A DNA stretch of 38,306 nucleotides from Rhodocyclaceae bacterium (GTDB lineage: Bacteria; Pseudomonadota; Gammaproteobacteria; Burkholderiales; Rhodocyclaceae): contig JANJVS010000112.1 of NCBI GenBank assembly GCA_024709955.1, positions 1 through 38,306 of the forward strand. Reading direction: 5' to 3'. Numbering within the stretch: the stretch's first letter is position 1; every line of letters starts with the position of its first letter. Positions 17,744 to 26,484 of this stretch are shown one piece after another. Position numbers and translations under genes: made by a program. The notes under the pieces were generated by a model. It did no database searches. It had not been told where the DNA came from and worked only from the letters and a program-made list of their open reading frames with translations.

Positions 17744-19558
17744 CTATACCGCTTCCGGCATGGTCGTGCCGTCTTCCTGTTGCTGCAGCGCCCACATCTG
17801 GGCATAGGCGCCGCCGCGTTCGAGCAGCGCGCGGTGGGTGCCGCGCTCGACGATGCGGCCGCCGTCGAGCACCAGGATCGCGTCGGCGTTCATCACCGTG
17901 GACAGGCGGTGGGCGATGATCAGGGTGGTGCGGCCGATGGCGGCCTGTTCCAGCTCGGCCTGGATCGCCTTCTCGGTCTTCGAGTCGAGGGCCGAGGTGG
18001 CCTCGTCGAAGATCAGGATCGGCGGATTCTTGAGCAGGGCGCGGGCGATCGCCACGCGTTGCTTCTCGCCGCCGGAGAGCTTGAGGCCGCGCTCGCCGAC
18101 GCGGGTCTGGTAGCCGTCGGGCAGGCGCTCGATGAATTCGGCCAGGTGGGCGGCGCGCGCCGCCTCCTGGACCTCGTCGAGGGTGGCCGATGGCCGGCCG
18201 TACTGGATGTTGTAGGCCAGGGTGTCGTTGAACAGCACGGTATCCTGGGGCACGATGCCGATCGCGGCGCGCAGCGAGGCCTGGCTCAGCTGGCGGATGT
18301 CATGGCCATTGACGCGGATCGTGCCGGCGTTCGCGTCGTAGAAGCGGAACAGCAGGCGCGCCAGCGTGCTCTTGCCCGAACCGCTGTGGCCCACCACCGC
18401 CACGGTGCCGCCGGCGGGGATGTCGAGGCTGACGGCATGGAGGATCGGCCGGCGCGGCTCGTAGGCGAAGTCGACGTTCTCGAAGCGCACCGCGCAGGGG
18501 CCCGCCTCCAGTGTGCGGGCATCGGCGGCGTCGCGAATCTCGCGGTTTTCCCTGAGCAGGGCAAACATGCGCTCGATGTCGGTGAGCGACTGGCGGATCT
18601 CGCGGTAGAGCACGCCGAGGAAGTTGAGCGGGATGTAGAGCTGGATCAGGAAGGCGTTCACCAGCACGATGTCGCCGACCGTCATGCTGCCGTTCGCCAC
18701 GCCGACGGCGGCGCGCCACATCATCAGCGTCACGCCGACGGCGATGATCGCCGCTTGGCCGAGGTTGAGCCAGGAGAGGGAGACCTGGCTCTTGATCTGC
18801 GCCGCCTCCCACTTGAGCAACTGCTGGTCGTAGCGCCGCTTCTCCCAGTCCTCATTGTTGAAGTACTTGACCGTCTCGTAGTTGAGCAGGCTGTCGATGG
18901 CGCGCGTGTTGGCGGCGGAGTCGAGCTCATTTACCTCGCGGCGGATCTGCACGCGCCAGTTGGAGAGGACGATGGTGAAGGCGACATACACCACCAGCGT
19001 GCCGCTGGCGATCAGGGCGAAGCTCGGCTCGTAGCGCGCCGCCAGGATGCCCAGCACCAGGCCGACCTCGACGATGGTCGGCAGGATCGAATAGATCGTG
19101 TAGCTGATCAGCGAGCCGATGGCGCGCGTGCCGCGCTCGATGTCGCGCGTCAGGCCGCCGGTCTGGCGCTCGAGGTGGAAGCGCAGCGACAGCTGGTGCA
19201 GGTGATCGAAGACCTGCAGCGAGATGGTGCGTACGGCGCGCTGGGTGACGCGGGTGAAGATCAGTTCGCGCAGTTCGGTGAACAGCGAGACCGAGAAGCG
19301 CAACACGCCGTAGGCGGCGATCAGGGCCAGCGGCACGAGCAGCGCCGCTGGCGCCCCGGCGGCGGGAGCGAAGCCGTCGATGATGTCCTTGAAGACGAGG
19401 GGGACGGCGACGTTGGCCAGCTTGGCGCCGATCAGGCAGGCGAGCGCCAGCAGGATGCGGCCGCGCCATTGCCACAGATAGGGGAAGAGCGTCCTGAGGG
19501 TCTGCCAGTCGTGGCGTTCGGCCGGGGGCGGGCCCGGCAGGGCGATGTCGCGGCGCAT
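17744..19558 (-). CDS. Atm1/HMT1-type ABC exporter (fused permease-ATPase)
   Basis: The 604-residue half-transporter has six membrane helices in residues 30-320, then an ATPase. Walker A GHSGSGKST is at 390-398, the signature LSGGEKQ at 494-500, Walker B ILIFDEA at 514-520 and the H-loop at 550. The segment LLNYETVKYFNNE (224-236) and the general sequence resemble the Atm1/HMT1 group. In relatives such as Novosphingobium Atm1 this group exports glutathione conjugates and metal-thiol complexes. The substrate here is unknown. It is transcribed toward gltI with a 29-nt gap, so the two may share a transcript. MsbA is less likely given the signature. Confidence 0.88.
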   Translation of the reverse strand: MRRDIALPGPPPAERHDWQTLRTLFPYLWQWRGRILLALACLIGAKLANVAVPLVFKDIIDGFAPAAGAPAALLVPLALIAAYGVLRFSVSLFTELRELIFTRVTQRAVRTISLQVFDHLHQLSLRFHLERQTGGLTRDIERGTRAIGSLISYTIYSILPTIVEVGLVLGILAARYEPSFALIASGTLVVYVAFTIVLSNWRVQIRREVNELDSAANTRAIDSLLNYETVKYFNNEDWEKRRYDQQLLKWEAAQIKSQVSLSWLNLGQAAIIAVGVTLMMWRAAVGVANGSMTVGDIVLVNAFLIQLYIPLNFLGVLYREIRQSLTDIERMFALLRENREIRDAADARTLEAGPCAVRFENVDFAYEPRRPILHAVSLDIPAGGTVAVVGHSGSGKSTLARLLFRFYDANAGTIRVNGHDIRQLSQASLRAAIGIVPQDTVLFNDTLAYNIQYGRPSATLDEVQEAARAAHLAEFIERLPDGYQTRVGERGLKLSGGEKQRVAIARALLKNPPILIFDEATSALDSKTEKAIQAELEQAAIGRTTLIIAHRLSTVMNADAILVLDGGRIVERGTHRALLERGGAYAQMWALQQQEDGTTMPEAV

Positions 19559-19571
19559 GCGGCGATTCTAG

Positions 19572-19585
19572 CAGCGGCGCCGCTG
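19572..19585. other. Perfect 14-bp palindrome between divergent genes
   Basis: CAGCGGCGCCGCTG lies in the middle of the short divergent gap between the exporter and the thioesterase genes. It could be an operator or simply a GC-rich chance palindrome. Confidence 0.3.
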
Positions 19586-19601
19586 GGGTATGATCCGCCG
19601 C

Positions 19602-20024
19602 ATGAGCGAGGAAACGCATGAAAGCGGCGGCCACGGCGGGGTGACGATGCCCGGCCGGGAGCCGGTGTTGCGGGTGATGCCGCTGCCGGCGGACGTCAAT
19701 GCGGCGGGGGACGTCTTCGGCGGCTGGGTGATGGCGCAGGTGGACATCGCCGGCGCCATTCCGGCGATGCGCCGCGCGCGCGGCCGCATCGCCACGGTGG
19801 CCGTCAATTCCTTCCTCTTCAAGCAGCCGATCTCGGTGGGCGACGTCGTCAGCTTCTACGCCACCATCGTCAAGGTCGGCCGTACCTCGATCACCGTCGA
19901 TGTGCAGGTGTTCGCCGAGCGCGACCCGGCGCACCCGATCGTCGTCAAGGTGACCGAGGCGACGCTCACCTACGTCTGCCTCAACGCGGACGGCAGCAAG
20001 CGGGAAGTGCCGCCCGCCGCATGA
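19602..20024 (+). CDS. Acyl-CoA thioesterase, YciA-like hotdog protein
   Basis: The product of 140 residues contains ADVNAAGDVFGGWVMAQVDI, with the catalytic-type aspartate, then RIATVAVNSFLFKQPISVGD and the C-terminal strand ATLTYVCLNADGSKREVPP. This is the YciA/acyl-CoA hydrolase hotdog family, which cleaves acyl-CoA to free acid in the cytoplasm. The start at 19602 is preferred because a TATGAT box ends 7 nt before it, suggesting a leaderless message. An in-frame ATG at 19590 would add four residues and lies inside that box. Neither start has a good ribosome-binding site. Confidence 0.88.
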   Translation: MSEETHESGGHGGVTMPGREPVLRVMPLPADVNAAGDVFGGWVMAQVDIAGAIPAMRRARGRIATVAVNSFLFKQPISVGDVVSFYATIVKVGRTSITVDVQVFAERDPAHPIVVKVTEATLTYVCLNADGSKREVPPAA

Positions 20025-20033
20025 GTGGTGGGC

Positions 20034-20237
20034 TCAGGCGCCGGCGAGTTGCGGCGCGAACTGGCCGACCGATGGCTTGGCGCACCGTGCCGCCAGCGCC
20101 GACTTTTGCGCCTCCTGCTGCTCGAAGGTATCGATTTCGGGCTGCACGATGGTGCGCGTCACCCGCGAGCGCTCGGGCGTCGCCTTGAAGCATTGGGGTT
20201 GCAACACCTCGATCAGGGACAACGGCCTGCGGTTCAT
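20034..20237 (-). CDS. Possible small protein of 67 residues, unknown
   Basis: This frame begins MNRRPLSLIEVLQPQCFKAT after a convincing GAAAGGA ribosome-binding site and follows the kinase gene by 116 nt on the same strand. I do not recognise it. The segment QKSALAARC near residues 44-52 is encoded by a copy of the dispersed repeat, so the C-terminal third may be repeat-derived. It has one single central cysteine and no membrane segment. It may be a real small gene or a chance frame. Confidence 0.4.
   Translation of the reverse strand: MNRRPLSLIEVLQPQCFKATPERSRVTRTIVQPEIDTFEQQEAQKSALAARCAKPSVGQFAPQLAGA
20083..20109 (-). repeat. Dispersed 27-bp repeat, copy 2
   Basis: This copy differs from copy 1 at one position of 27 (CACCGTG instead of CACCGTC). 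It lies in the same orientation, inside the 3' part of the doubtful 67-residue frame. Confidence 0.6.
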
Positions 20238-20353
20238 CGCGAAAATCCTTTCAGGGAATCGAACGGGTCCTGATGCGACCCGGAGCAGGGGGCCGGGGTT
20301 CCCCGCCGGCGCTCCTGAATTTGTAACTGGATATGAGGACGGCGGCGCCCGAT

Positions 20354-23300
20354 TCAAGCGCGTGGGCGCAGGTGGCGCCGGATCATCTCCCGCAGCGCGT
20401 CTTCGCTGAAGGGCTTGGCGAGATAGTCGTCCATGCCGGCGGCGAGGCAGGCCTCGCGGTCGCCCTCCATCGCGTTCGCCGTCATGGCGATGACGGGAAC
20501 CGCCGGATCGAGCGCGTCGCGGCCGGCGCGCAGGCGGCGCGTCGCCTCGAAGCCGTCCATGCGCGGCATCTGGCAATCCATCAACACCAGGTCGAAATGC
20601 TCGCGGGCGAGTAGGGCGAGGGCGGCGGCGCCGTCCTCGACGATCGTCACCGCGTGGCCCTGGCGTTGCAGCAGGGTGCCGGCGAGCTTCTGGTTCACCT
20701 TGTTGTCCTCGGCCAGCAGGATGCGCGCGGCACGGGCGCGCGGCGCCTCGTCCAGCGTGTGGCGCGTGATGATGCCGGGCATGGCGGCCGTCGCTGCCGC
20801 GCCGCGCAGGGCGGCGAGGCAGCGGCGGATGTGGTCTTCCTTGAGCGGCTTGGTCAGGTAGGCGTCGAAGCCGGCCTCGCGCATGCGCGCGGCGTCGCCG
20901 CGCAAGGCGGCCGAGGTGAGCATGACGCGGCGCGTCGGCGCCAGCCGCGGGTCGTCGCGGATCAGGCGGCCGAGGGTTTCGCCGTCCTGTTCCGGCATGT
21001 TCATGTCCAGCAGGGCGATCTCGAAGGGCGTGCCCGCGTCCGCCGCCTCATTGAGCAGCTTGAGCGCCGCCGCGCCGCCGTTGGCCTCGGCCGCGCGGCA
21101 GCCCCAGGCGGCGAGTAGTGTGGTCAGCAGGCGGCGGTTGGTGTCGTTGTCGTCCACCACCAGGACGTGGCAGCCGCTCAGATCCACCTCGGGCAGCTGT
21201 TCCGGGGGGCGGCTGCCGGCGGGCTGGCGTTCGACGGAGAGGGTGAACCAGAAGGTGGAGCCCTTGCCTTCCTCGCTATCGACGCCGATTTCCCCGCCCA
21301 TCAGCTCGACCAGGCGCTTGGAGATGGACAGGCCCAGGCCGGTACCGCCGAAGCGCCGCGTCATCGAGGCGTCGAGCTGGCTGAAGGGCTGGAACAACTC
21401 GGCGCGCTTGGTGGCCGGGATGCCGATGCCGGTGTCGCGGATCTCGAAGCGCAGCAGATCGCGTTCGCCCCGCCGTGCCAGGGACTTGACCTCGATCGCC
21501 ACCTCGCCCCGGGCGGTGAACTTGATGGCGTTGCCGGCCAGATTGACGAGCACCTGGCGCAGCCGGCCGGGGTCGCCGCGGATCAGGCGCGGCACGGCGG
21601 GATCGATGTGGCAGATGAACTCCAGGCCCTTGTCGGCGGCGCGCAGTGCCAGCAGGTCGGCGGTCTGGCTGACGGCGGTGACGAGGTCGAAATCGATGAT
21701 CTCCACGTCGAGACGGCCGGCCTCGACCTTGGAGAAGTCGAGGATGTCGTTGATCACCGTGAGCAGCGCCTCCGCGCTCTGCTTGACGATTTCGGCGTAC
21801 TCGCGCTGCTCGGCGTCGAGTGGGGTGTCGAGCAGCAGCTGCGACATGCCGATCACACCGTTCATCGGCGTGCGGATCTCGTGGCTCATGTTGGCGAGGA
21901 ATTCGCTCTTGGCGCGGCTGGCGGCCTCCGCGTGCTCCGTCGCCGCGCGCAGCAGGCGCGCGGTGCGTTCGTTGATCACCGTCAGGGCGAACATCTCGCC
22001 GATCTGCCGCAGGGCGTCGCGCCGCGCCGCGTTGTCCGGCGGATCGGTGGCGGTGTCGAGCACCAGCGCGCCGAGCGTTTCGTCGCCGTGCCGCAACGGC
22101 ACCAGGTAATGGCCGTGGGCGGGCGGCTGCTGCTCGCACTGTCGCATCACCGCGACCTGCTCCGTGTCGAGGAGGGCGGCACCGCGCCGCGCCCACAGCG
22201 CGTCGCCGCGGTGATAGCTGCGTTGGCCGGTCTCGATGCCCTCGACGGCGAGCCAGGCGCCGCCGCCGGCCAGCATGCCGCGCAGGGAGGAGAGCGCGGC
22301 GAGGGCCAGGTCGATGCGCTCGGCGAACGGCCGGTCGACCTCCTGCAGGGCGCGCGCCACCGCGTATTTGATGCGCGTGCCTTCCTCGACGTAGCTGTCC
22401 GCCTCTTCCCGCAGCTTGCGGGCGGTGATGTTGGTGCCGGTGCCGCGATAGCCGAGGAAACGGCCATCCGCATCGAAACGCGGGATGCCGCTGACCGAGA
22501 CCCAGCGCTCGCCGCCTTCCGGGAGGGCGATGCGATACTCGAACTGATGGAACGGCCGGTGTCGTTCGAGATCGGCGATATGCGCGGACCACTTTTCCCG
22601 CTCCCCGGCCTCGAGCTGGGCGATCAGGTCGTGGCGGCGCAGGCCGAGCATGCCGTCGAGCGGGCGGCCGATGGCGGTGGCCGTGTTGGGGGAAAAGTAC
22701 GAAAAGCGCAGGTCGGCGTCCATCTCCCAGAACCACCAGTCGGAGGCGGCCGAGGCGAAGTCGCGGAAGCGCTGTTCGTTGGCATGCACGGCGGCGTCGG
22801 CTTCCCGCACGCGGTGCTCGATGCTGCGCACGCGCCAGGCCAGCGCGCCGCCGAGCAGCAGGACCAGCAGCAGCGACGCGCCGGCGATCAGCGCCATCTG
22901 GCGGTCGCGCGAGGCGTTGGCGGCGGTCATGTCGAGCAACAGCGCGAGCGAGGCCACCGGCCGGCCGGCCATGTCTTCCAGGGCGACGAAATTGCCGGCC
23001 CAGTCGCGCCCCCCGCCGCTGACGTGGATCACGCCGGGGTCCTCGCCGCGGGCGAAACGCCGCCAGGCGGCCACCACCTCGTCCGGCAGCGCGGCGAGGG
23101 TCTGACCGAGGATGGCGATGTCGGGGTGGGTTTCCCACGCCCCGCTGAAGCCGAAGGCCTGCTTGCCGATGGCAAAGTGCTCTGCGCTGGTGAAGGACTT
23201 GTGCACCGCGCTGGCCACCTCGACGCCGAGGAGCCGCTTGATCTGGCGGTCGAACCAGGCCACCTCGGTGCCCAGTTCGATGTAGCCGAGCAGTTCGCCA

Positions 23301-23812
23301 TCGACCCGCCAGGGCAGCACATGGCGCAGGGTCATGGTCGCCGTCTGCCCGAGTTCGAGGCCGGTGACGGCCTGCTCGCCGGCGGCGGCATCCCGCAGGG
23401 TCTGGCGCTCCACCTCGTCCCCCGCCAGCTCGGGGGCATGCACCCGCAGCAGGACGCGCCGGTCCGGCGTGATGAAGTACCAGTGGCTGATGCCGAAGGT
23501 CCGCGCCAGTTCCCGATAGCGCGGCTCGGTCGCAAGGAACAGGGTCCGCGCGTCGCGACGGCGCATCGCCTCCCGGAGCGCCGGGCTGGCGCCGGCCTCG
23601 CGGGCAAACCAGGCGAGGCGCAGCGAGTTCTCCTCGACCAGGACCTGCCAGGCAGCGCGTACTTGCTGCGTGGTCTGCAGGGTCCGCAAGCTTACCCGTG
23701 CCTGCAGGTAATTCTGGAAGACAAGCGCGAAAACCGCCACCAGCAGGACCAGGACCCCCACTACCGGCAGGACGATTTGCCGCTGAAAACCGAGGAAGGG
23801 GCCGGGGGGCAT
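20354..23812 (-). CDS. Hybrid sensor histidine kinase with two receiver domains
   Basis: The 1152-residue protein has a membrane helix at 13-32, a periplasmic sensor region of about 270 residues and a second helix at 308-326. A PAS domain (345-470) and a GAF-like domain (480-620) follow. The HisKA box [12 protein letters not shown] has the phosphorylated His at 644. The ATPase domain (740-860) includes N-box NLAGNAIKF and G-box GGTGLGLSI. Two receiver domains follow, with Asp936 (LLDMNMP) and Asp1079 (LMDCQMP). No HPt domain is visible and no response regulator lies next door, so the partner is elsewhere. The periplasmic part resembles a CACHE/CHASE-type sensor; the ligand is unknown. A weak ribosome-binding region precedes the ATG. 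Confidence 0.92.
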   Translation of the reverse strand: MPPGPFLGFQRQIVLPVVGVLVLLVAVFALVFQNYLQARVSLRTLQTTQQVRAAWQVLVEENSLRLAWFAREAGASPALREAMRRRDARTLFLATEPRYRELARTFGISHWYFITPDRRVLLRVHAPELAGDEVERQTLRDAAAGEQAVTGLELGQTATMTLRHVLPWRVDGELLGYIELGTEVAWFDRQIKRLLGVEVASAVHKSFTSAEHFAIGKQAFGFSGAWETHPDIAILGQTLAALPDEVVAAWRRFARGEDPGVIHVSGGGRDWAGNFVALEDMAGRPVASLALLLDMTAANASRDRQMALIAGASLLLVLLLGGALAWRVRSIEHRVREADAAVHANEQRFRDFASAASDWWFWEMDADLRFSYFSPNTATAIGRPLDGMLGLRRHDLIAQLEAGEREKWSAHIADLERHRPFHQFEYRIALPEGGERWVSVSGIPRFDADGRFLGYRGTGTNITARKLREEADSYVEEGTRIKYAVARALQEVDRPFAERIDLALAALSSLRGMLAGGGAWLAVEGIETGQRSYHRGDALWARRGAALLDTEQVAVMRQCEQQPPAHGHYLVPLRHGDETLGALVLDTATDPPDNAARRDALRQIGEMFALTVINERTARLLRAATEHAEAASRAKSEFLANMSHEIRTPMNGVIGMSQLLLDTPLDAEQREYAEIVKQSAEALLTVINDILDFSKVEAGRLDVEIIDFDLVTAVSQTADLLALRAADKGLEFICHIDPAVPRLIRGDPGRLRQVLVNLAGNAIKFTARGEVAIEVKSLARRGERDLLRFEIRDTGIGIPATKRAELFQPFSQLDASMTRRFGGTGLGLSISKRLVELMGGEIGVDSEEGKGSTFWFTLSVERQPAGSRPPEQLPEVDLSGCHVLVVDDNDTNRRLLTTLLAAWGCRAAEANGGAAALKLLNEAADAGTPFEIALLDMNMPEQDGETLGRLIRDDPRLAPTRRVMLTSAALRGDAARMREAGFDAYLTKPLKEDHIRRCLAALRGAAATAAMPGIITRHTLDEAPRARAARILLAEDNKVNQKLAGTLLQRQGHAVTIVEDGAAALALLAREHFDLVLMDCQMPRMDGFEATRRLRAGRDALDPAVPVIAMTANAMEGDREACLAAGMDDYLAKPFSEDALREMIRRHLRPRA

Positions 23813-24149
23813 GGGAAGACGCCGAATTTATATTTTCGAAATAGACGAGGCGTGCCCGAATTATAACTTTCCGCACAATGGCGACGGATAGGGTTTCGTG
23901 CCGCCGCGGGCCGCCGGATGTGGCGAAAAAGCCCGCCGACCGCAGAAACATGGCAAAAACCGCGCCCTCCTCGGCATTTCGCGCGGTTTACCGCGGGACT
24001 ATGATCGGCGCAATTTACCCTGAGTGGGGGTTCGAGCGCTTGCGAGCGGAATGGACACGATGCCTGAGCAGTATTGCTGCCGCGACAACCAGACTAGCCG
24101 ACCCGGCGAGCGCCGGCCGGTCCGGGCGTACGGATGACGGAGGCCGGCG
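23813..24149. other. 337-nt divergent region between kinase and DUF2802 genes
   Basis: There is no convincing gene here. On the minus strand a perfect TATAAT at 23865-23860 could be the -10 box for the kinase, about 48 nt before its start, although its -35 region is poor. On the plus strand a TATGAT at 24000-24005 with a weak TTTCGC 17 nt upstream could serve the DUF2802 gene. The 25-codon frame at about 24060-24137 has no ribosome-binding site and was not called. Confidence 0.4.
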
Positions 24150-24887
24150 ATGGACTTGACTTCGCTCGGCTGGCGCGACGGCATCCTGTTGCTGGTGGTG
24201 GCGGCCGCCGTCTATCTGGCGGTGATGCTGCTCAAGCTCACCCGGGTGAGCCGGCGCCGACCCGCGCCAGCGGAGCAGACGCCGCCGGCGCCGAGCCGCG
24301 CCGACGTGGTCTCCCCCTTGCGGCGCCGCGCCGCCGGCCAGGCGGAGACGACGGAGCTGCCGGAACCGCCGGCGCAGGCGGCGAACGCGGCGGTTCGCGC
24401 CTATATGGAGGCGGCGCCGGAGGAAACAGCGCCGGCCGAGGCCTTCACCGTCATGCCGGCGCCGACTTTTGCCTGGGACGAGGTCGAGGAATTGCTGGGC
24501 GACCCCGCGCCGCCCGCGGCCGGTCCGACCCAGTCCGCGACGGCGCGGCCGGGGGGGTTCGGCGAGCATCTGGCCGAGCATCTGGCCCGCTCGAACATGG
24601 AAATGGAGGTGCAGCGCATGCGCGACGAGATGGAGCGCATGCGCGCGGAGCTGGAGGAAATGCGCGCGGCGCGGCGGGTGTCGCCGCACTACGCGGAGGC
24701 CATGGAATTGGCGCAGCGCGGCTTGACGGCCCAGGACGTGGCGGACCGGTTGGGGATTTCGCTCGCCGAGGCCGAGCTGGTGCAGGCCCTGAGCCGGGGG
24801 GAAACGAATTTTGACGAGGGAGATGAACATGGCGAAGACGGATACGCCGCTGGCGACGGATTCGGCGGACGCCGCGCCGGCGGATGA
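24150..24887 (+). CDS. DUF2802 family membrane-anchored protein
   Basis: The 245-residue protein has one N-terminal membrane helix (11-29), a long Pro/Ala-rich linker, a coiled coil (about 145-176) and a conserved C-terminal block SPHYAEAMELAQRGLTAQDV followed by ADRLGISLAEAELVQALSRG. The last block is a helix-turn-helix-like fold typical of DUF2802. From memory, members in other proteobacteria lie by flagellar and chemotaxis genes, and fliW two genes downstream agrees with this. The function is unknown. Residues 100-108 are encoded by a copy of the dispersed repeat. A GGAGG ribosome-binding site precedes the ATG. The 3' end overlaps the next gene by 59 bp. Confidence 0.82.
   Translation: MDLTSLGWRDGILLLVVAAAVYLAVMLLKLTRVSRRRPAPAEQTPPAPSRADVVSPLRRRAAGQAETTELPEPPAQAANAAVRAYMEAAPEETAPAEAFTVMPAPTFAWDEVEELLGDPAPPAAGPTQSATARPGGFGEHLAEHLARSNMEMEVQRMRDEMERMRAELEEMRAARRVSPHYAEAMELAQRGLTAQDVADRLGISLAEAELVQALSRGETNFDEGDEHGEDGYAAGDGFGGRRAGG
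24446..24472 (+). repeat. Dispersed 27-bp repeat, copy 3 (inside a gene)
   Basis: It matches copy 1 at 24 of 27 positions, with AT replacing CC at the 8th and 9th. It lies in frame in the low-complexity linker of the DUF2802 gene, where an insertion or conversion would be tolerated. Confidence 0.5.
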
Positions 24888-25638
24888 CGACGAGGCGCTG
24901 CGCAAGCGCCTGCTGTCGCGTATCGCCGTCGCGGGCGTGGTGATCGTCGGCCTGCTCGGCGGTCTGGCGGTCTACGACTCGCTCAACAAGCCGCAGGTGC
25001 CGGCGCTGCCCAAGATGGCGGCGCCCGCGGAGGATACGGAGCGGAAGGCGGTGGAACAGGAACAGGTGGCGGACAAGGCCAACGAGGAAAAAGTCGCGAC
25101 GGAAGAGCAACTGGCCGAGGACGAGGCCGCCGCGGAAAAACCGGCCGAGACCAAGACCGCCGCCGCCGAGGCGGTGCCCGAGCGCACCGAGACGCCGCTG
25201 GCCCCGCCACCGTCCGACAAACCCTTGAAGGCCCCCAAGGCGCTGACGCCGCCGGCGACCGCGCAGCCGGCCGCCGTCAAGCCGAGCGCCCCCGCGGTCG
25301 CGCCGGCCAGGCCCGAGGCCCAGCGCGAGATCGCCCGTGTCATGCCGGAACGCAGCGCGCCGGCGACGGCGGAGCGCAGGCCGGCCGGCCATGCGCCCGC
25401 CTCGCGGCCGCTGACCCAGGCCGCCGAGGCGGCGCGGCGCTTCCTGCTGCAGGTCGGCGTCTTCAGCAATCATGCGAACGCCGAGGAACTGGTGGCAAGG
25501 CTGCACGAGGCGGGCATCCCGGCGCAGATCGAATCGCGCGTCCAGGTCGGCCCCTTCGCCTCGCGCCAGGAAGCGGAAGCCGCGCGGGCCAAGCTGAAAA
25601 CGCTCGGAATTGATGACGGTATGCTGGTAAGGAGATAA
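24829..25638 (+). CDS. SPOR-domain membrane protein
   Basis: The 269-residue product starts MAKTDTPLATDSADAAPADD, with GAGGGA at 24816-24821 as ribosome-binding site. A single membrane helix spans about residues 31-49. A 140-residue Lys/Glu/Ala/Pro-rich linker follows, then a SPOR domain at about 200-269 (RRFLLQVGVFSNHANAEELV to the end). SPOR domains bind denuded peptidoglycan glycans at the division site. This topology is typical of FtsN/DedD-like proteins; DedD-like is the closest guess. The final codons contain the fliW ribosome-binding site AAGGAG. Confidence 0.87.
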   Translation: MAKTDTPLATDSADAAPADDDEALRKRLLSRIAVAGVVIVGLLGGLAVYDSLNKPQVPALPKMAAPAEDTERKAVEQEQVADKANEEKVATEEQLAEDEAAAEKPAETKTAAAEAVPERTETPLAPPPSDKPLKAPKALTPPATAQPAAVKPSAPAVAPARPEAQREIARVMPERSAPATAERRPAGHAPASRPLTQAAEAARRFLLQVGVFSNHANAEELVARLHEAGIPAQIESRVQVGPFASRQEAEAARAKLKTLGIDDGMLVRR

Positions 25639-25642
25639 ACTG

Positions 25643-26095
25643 ATGTCCGCCATGAACATCGATACCCCCAATTCCGGCAGCCTGGAGGTCGCTCCCGACC
25701 GCGTCATCGAGTTTCCCCATGGTCTGGCGGGCTTCGAGGAATTGCGTCGCTACACGCTGTTCCATCCGGAAACGGAGGATGGTTCCGTCCCGCGCTATTT
25801 CATCCTGCAGTCGCTCGACGATCCGGCGATCGCCTTCAACATCGCCGATCCGGCCGTCTTCGGCTTCAACTACGAGATCAACCTCAGCGACGAGGAAAGC
25901 GCCTCCCTGAATCTTTCCGACCCGGCCGATGCCGCGGTGGTGGTGATCCTCGTCAAGGACGAGGTGAGCGGCCGGGTGCGCGCCAATCTCAAGGGGCCCC
26001 TGATCCTCAACGTGGCGGCGCGACGCGGCATCCAGCACGTGTTCTCCGGCCTCAACTATCAGGTCACGCTCAAGTCGCAGCAAGAAGAACAATAG
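25643..26095 (+). CDS. fliW: Flagellar assembly factor FliW
   Basis: The 150-residue product contains [20 protein letters not shown] near residue 22, [19 protein letters not shown] near 51 and the C-terminal [20 protein letters not shown] block, all characteristic of FliW. In Bacillus and Campylobacter FliW binds flagellin and the regulator CsrA, coupling flagellin supply to translation. No other flagellar gene lies in the window. AAGGAGAT ends 7 nt before the ATG. It sits between the SPOR gene and ridA in a tightly packed run. Confidence 0.93.
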   Translation: MSAMNIDTPNSGSLEVAPDRVIEFPHGLAGFEELRRYTLFHPETEDGSVPRYFILQSLDDPAIAFNIADPAVFGFNYEINLSDEESASLNLSDPADAAVVVILVKDEVSGRVRANLKGPLILNVAARRGIQHVFSGLNYQVTLKSQQEEQ

Positions 26096-26103
26096 GAATC
26101 CGC

Positions 26104-26484
26104 ATGTCCCGCCAGATCGTCAGCACCCCCAACGCCCCCGCCGCCATCGGCACCTATTCGCAAGCCGTCAAGGTCGGCGACACCGTTTATATGTCCGGCC
26201 AGATCGGCCTCGATCCGGCGACCATGCAGATGGTCGAGGGCATCGACGCCCAGATCGTGCGCGTCTTCGAGAACCTCAAGGCGGTGGCCGAAGCCGCCGG
26301 CGCCTCCCTCGACGCCGCCGTCAAGCTCAATATCTACCTGACCGACCTGGCCAACTTCGCCAAGGTCAACGAGACCATGGCGCGCTATTTCCGGCAGCCC
26401 TACCCGGCGCGCGCCGCCGTCGGCGTCAAGGAACTGCCGCGCGGCGCCCTCGTCGAAGCCGACGCCGTCCTGGTGATTGGCTGA
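26104..26484 (+). CDS. ridA: RidA family enamine/imine deaminase
   Basis: The 126-residue product has the YjgF/RidA fold with [20 protein letters not shown] at the start and the key Arg103 in [20 protein letters not shown], near E118. These match the active-site arginine and glutamate of E. coli RidA. It hydrolyses reactive 2-aminoacrylate and related enamines made by PLP enzymes such as threonine dehydratase. It starts 8 nt after fliW and overlaps recG by 8 bp. Confidence 0.93.
   Translation: MSRQIVSTPNAPAAIGTYSQAVKVGDTVYMSGQIGLDPATMQMVEGIDAQIVRVFENLKAVAEAAGASLDAAVKLNIYLTDLANFAKVNETMARYFRQPYPARAAVGVKELPRGALVEADAVLVIG

Noticed and set aside
17714-19621. 635-codon plus-strand frame opposite the ABC exporter
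   Set aside because: It mirrors the exporter codons and has no recognisable family or start signal.
21167-23866. 899-codon open frame on the plus strand, opposite the histidine kinase
   Set aside because: High G+C keeps antisense frames open. The translation is low-complexity (Ala/Gly/Arg/Asp/His-rich) with no domain, while the kinase on the other strand is unmistakable.
24060-24137. 25-codon frame before the DUF2802 gene
   Set aside because: There is no ribosome-binding site and no conserved feature; chance frames of this size are common.
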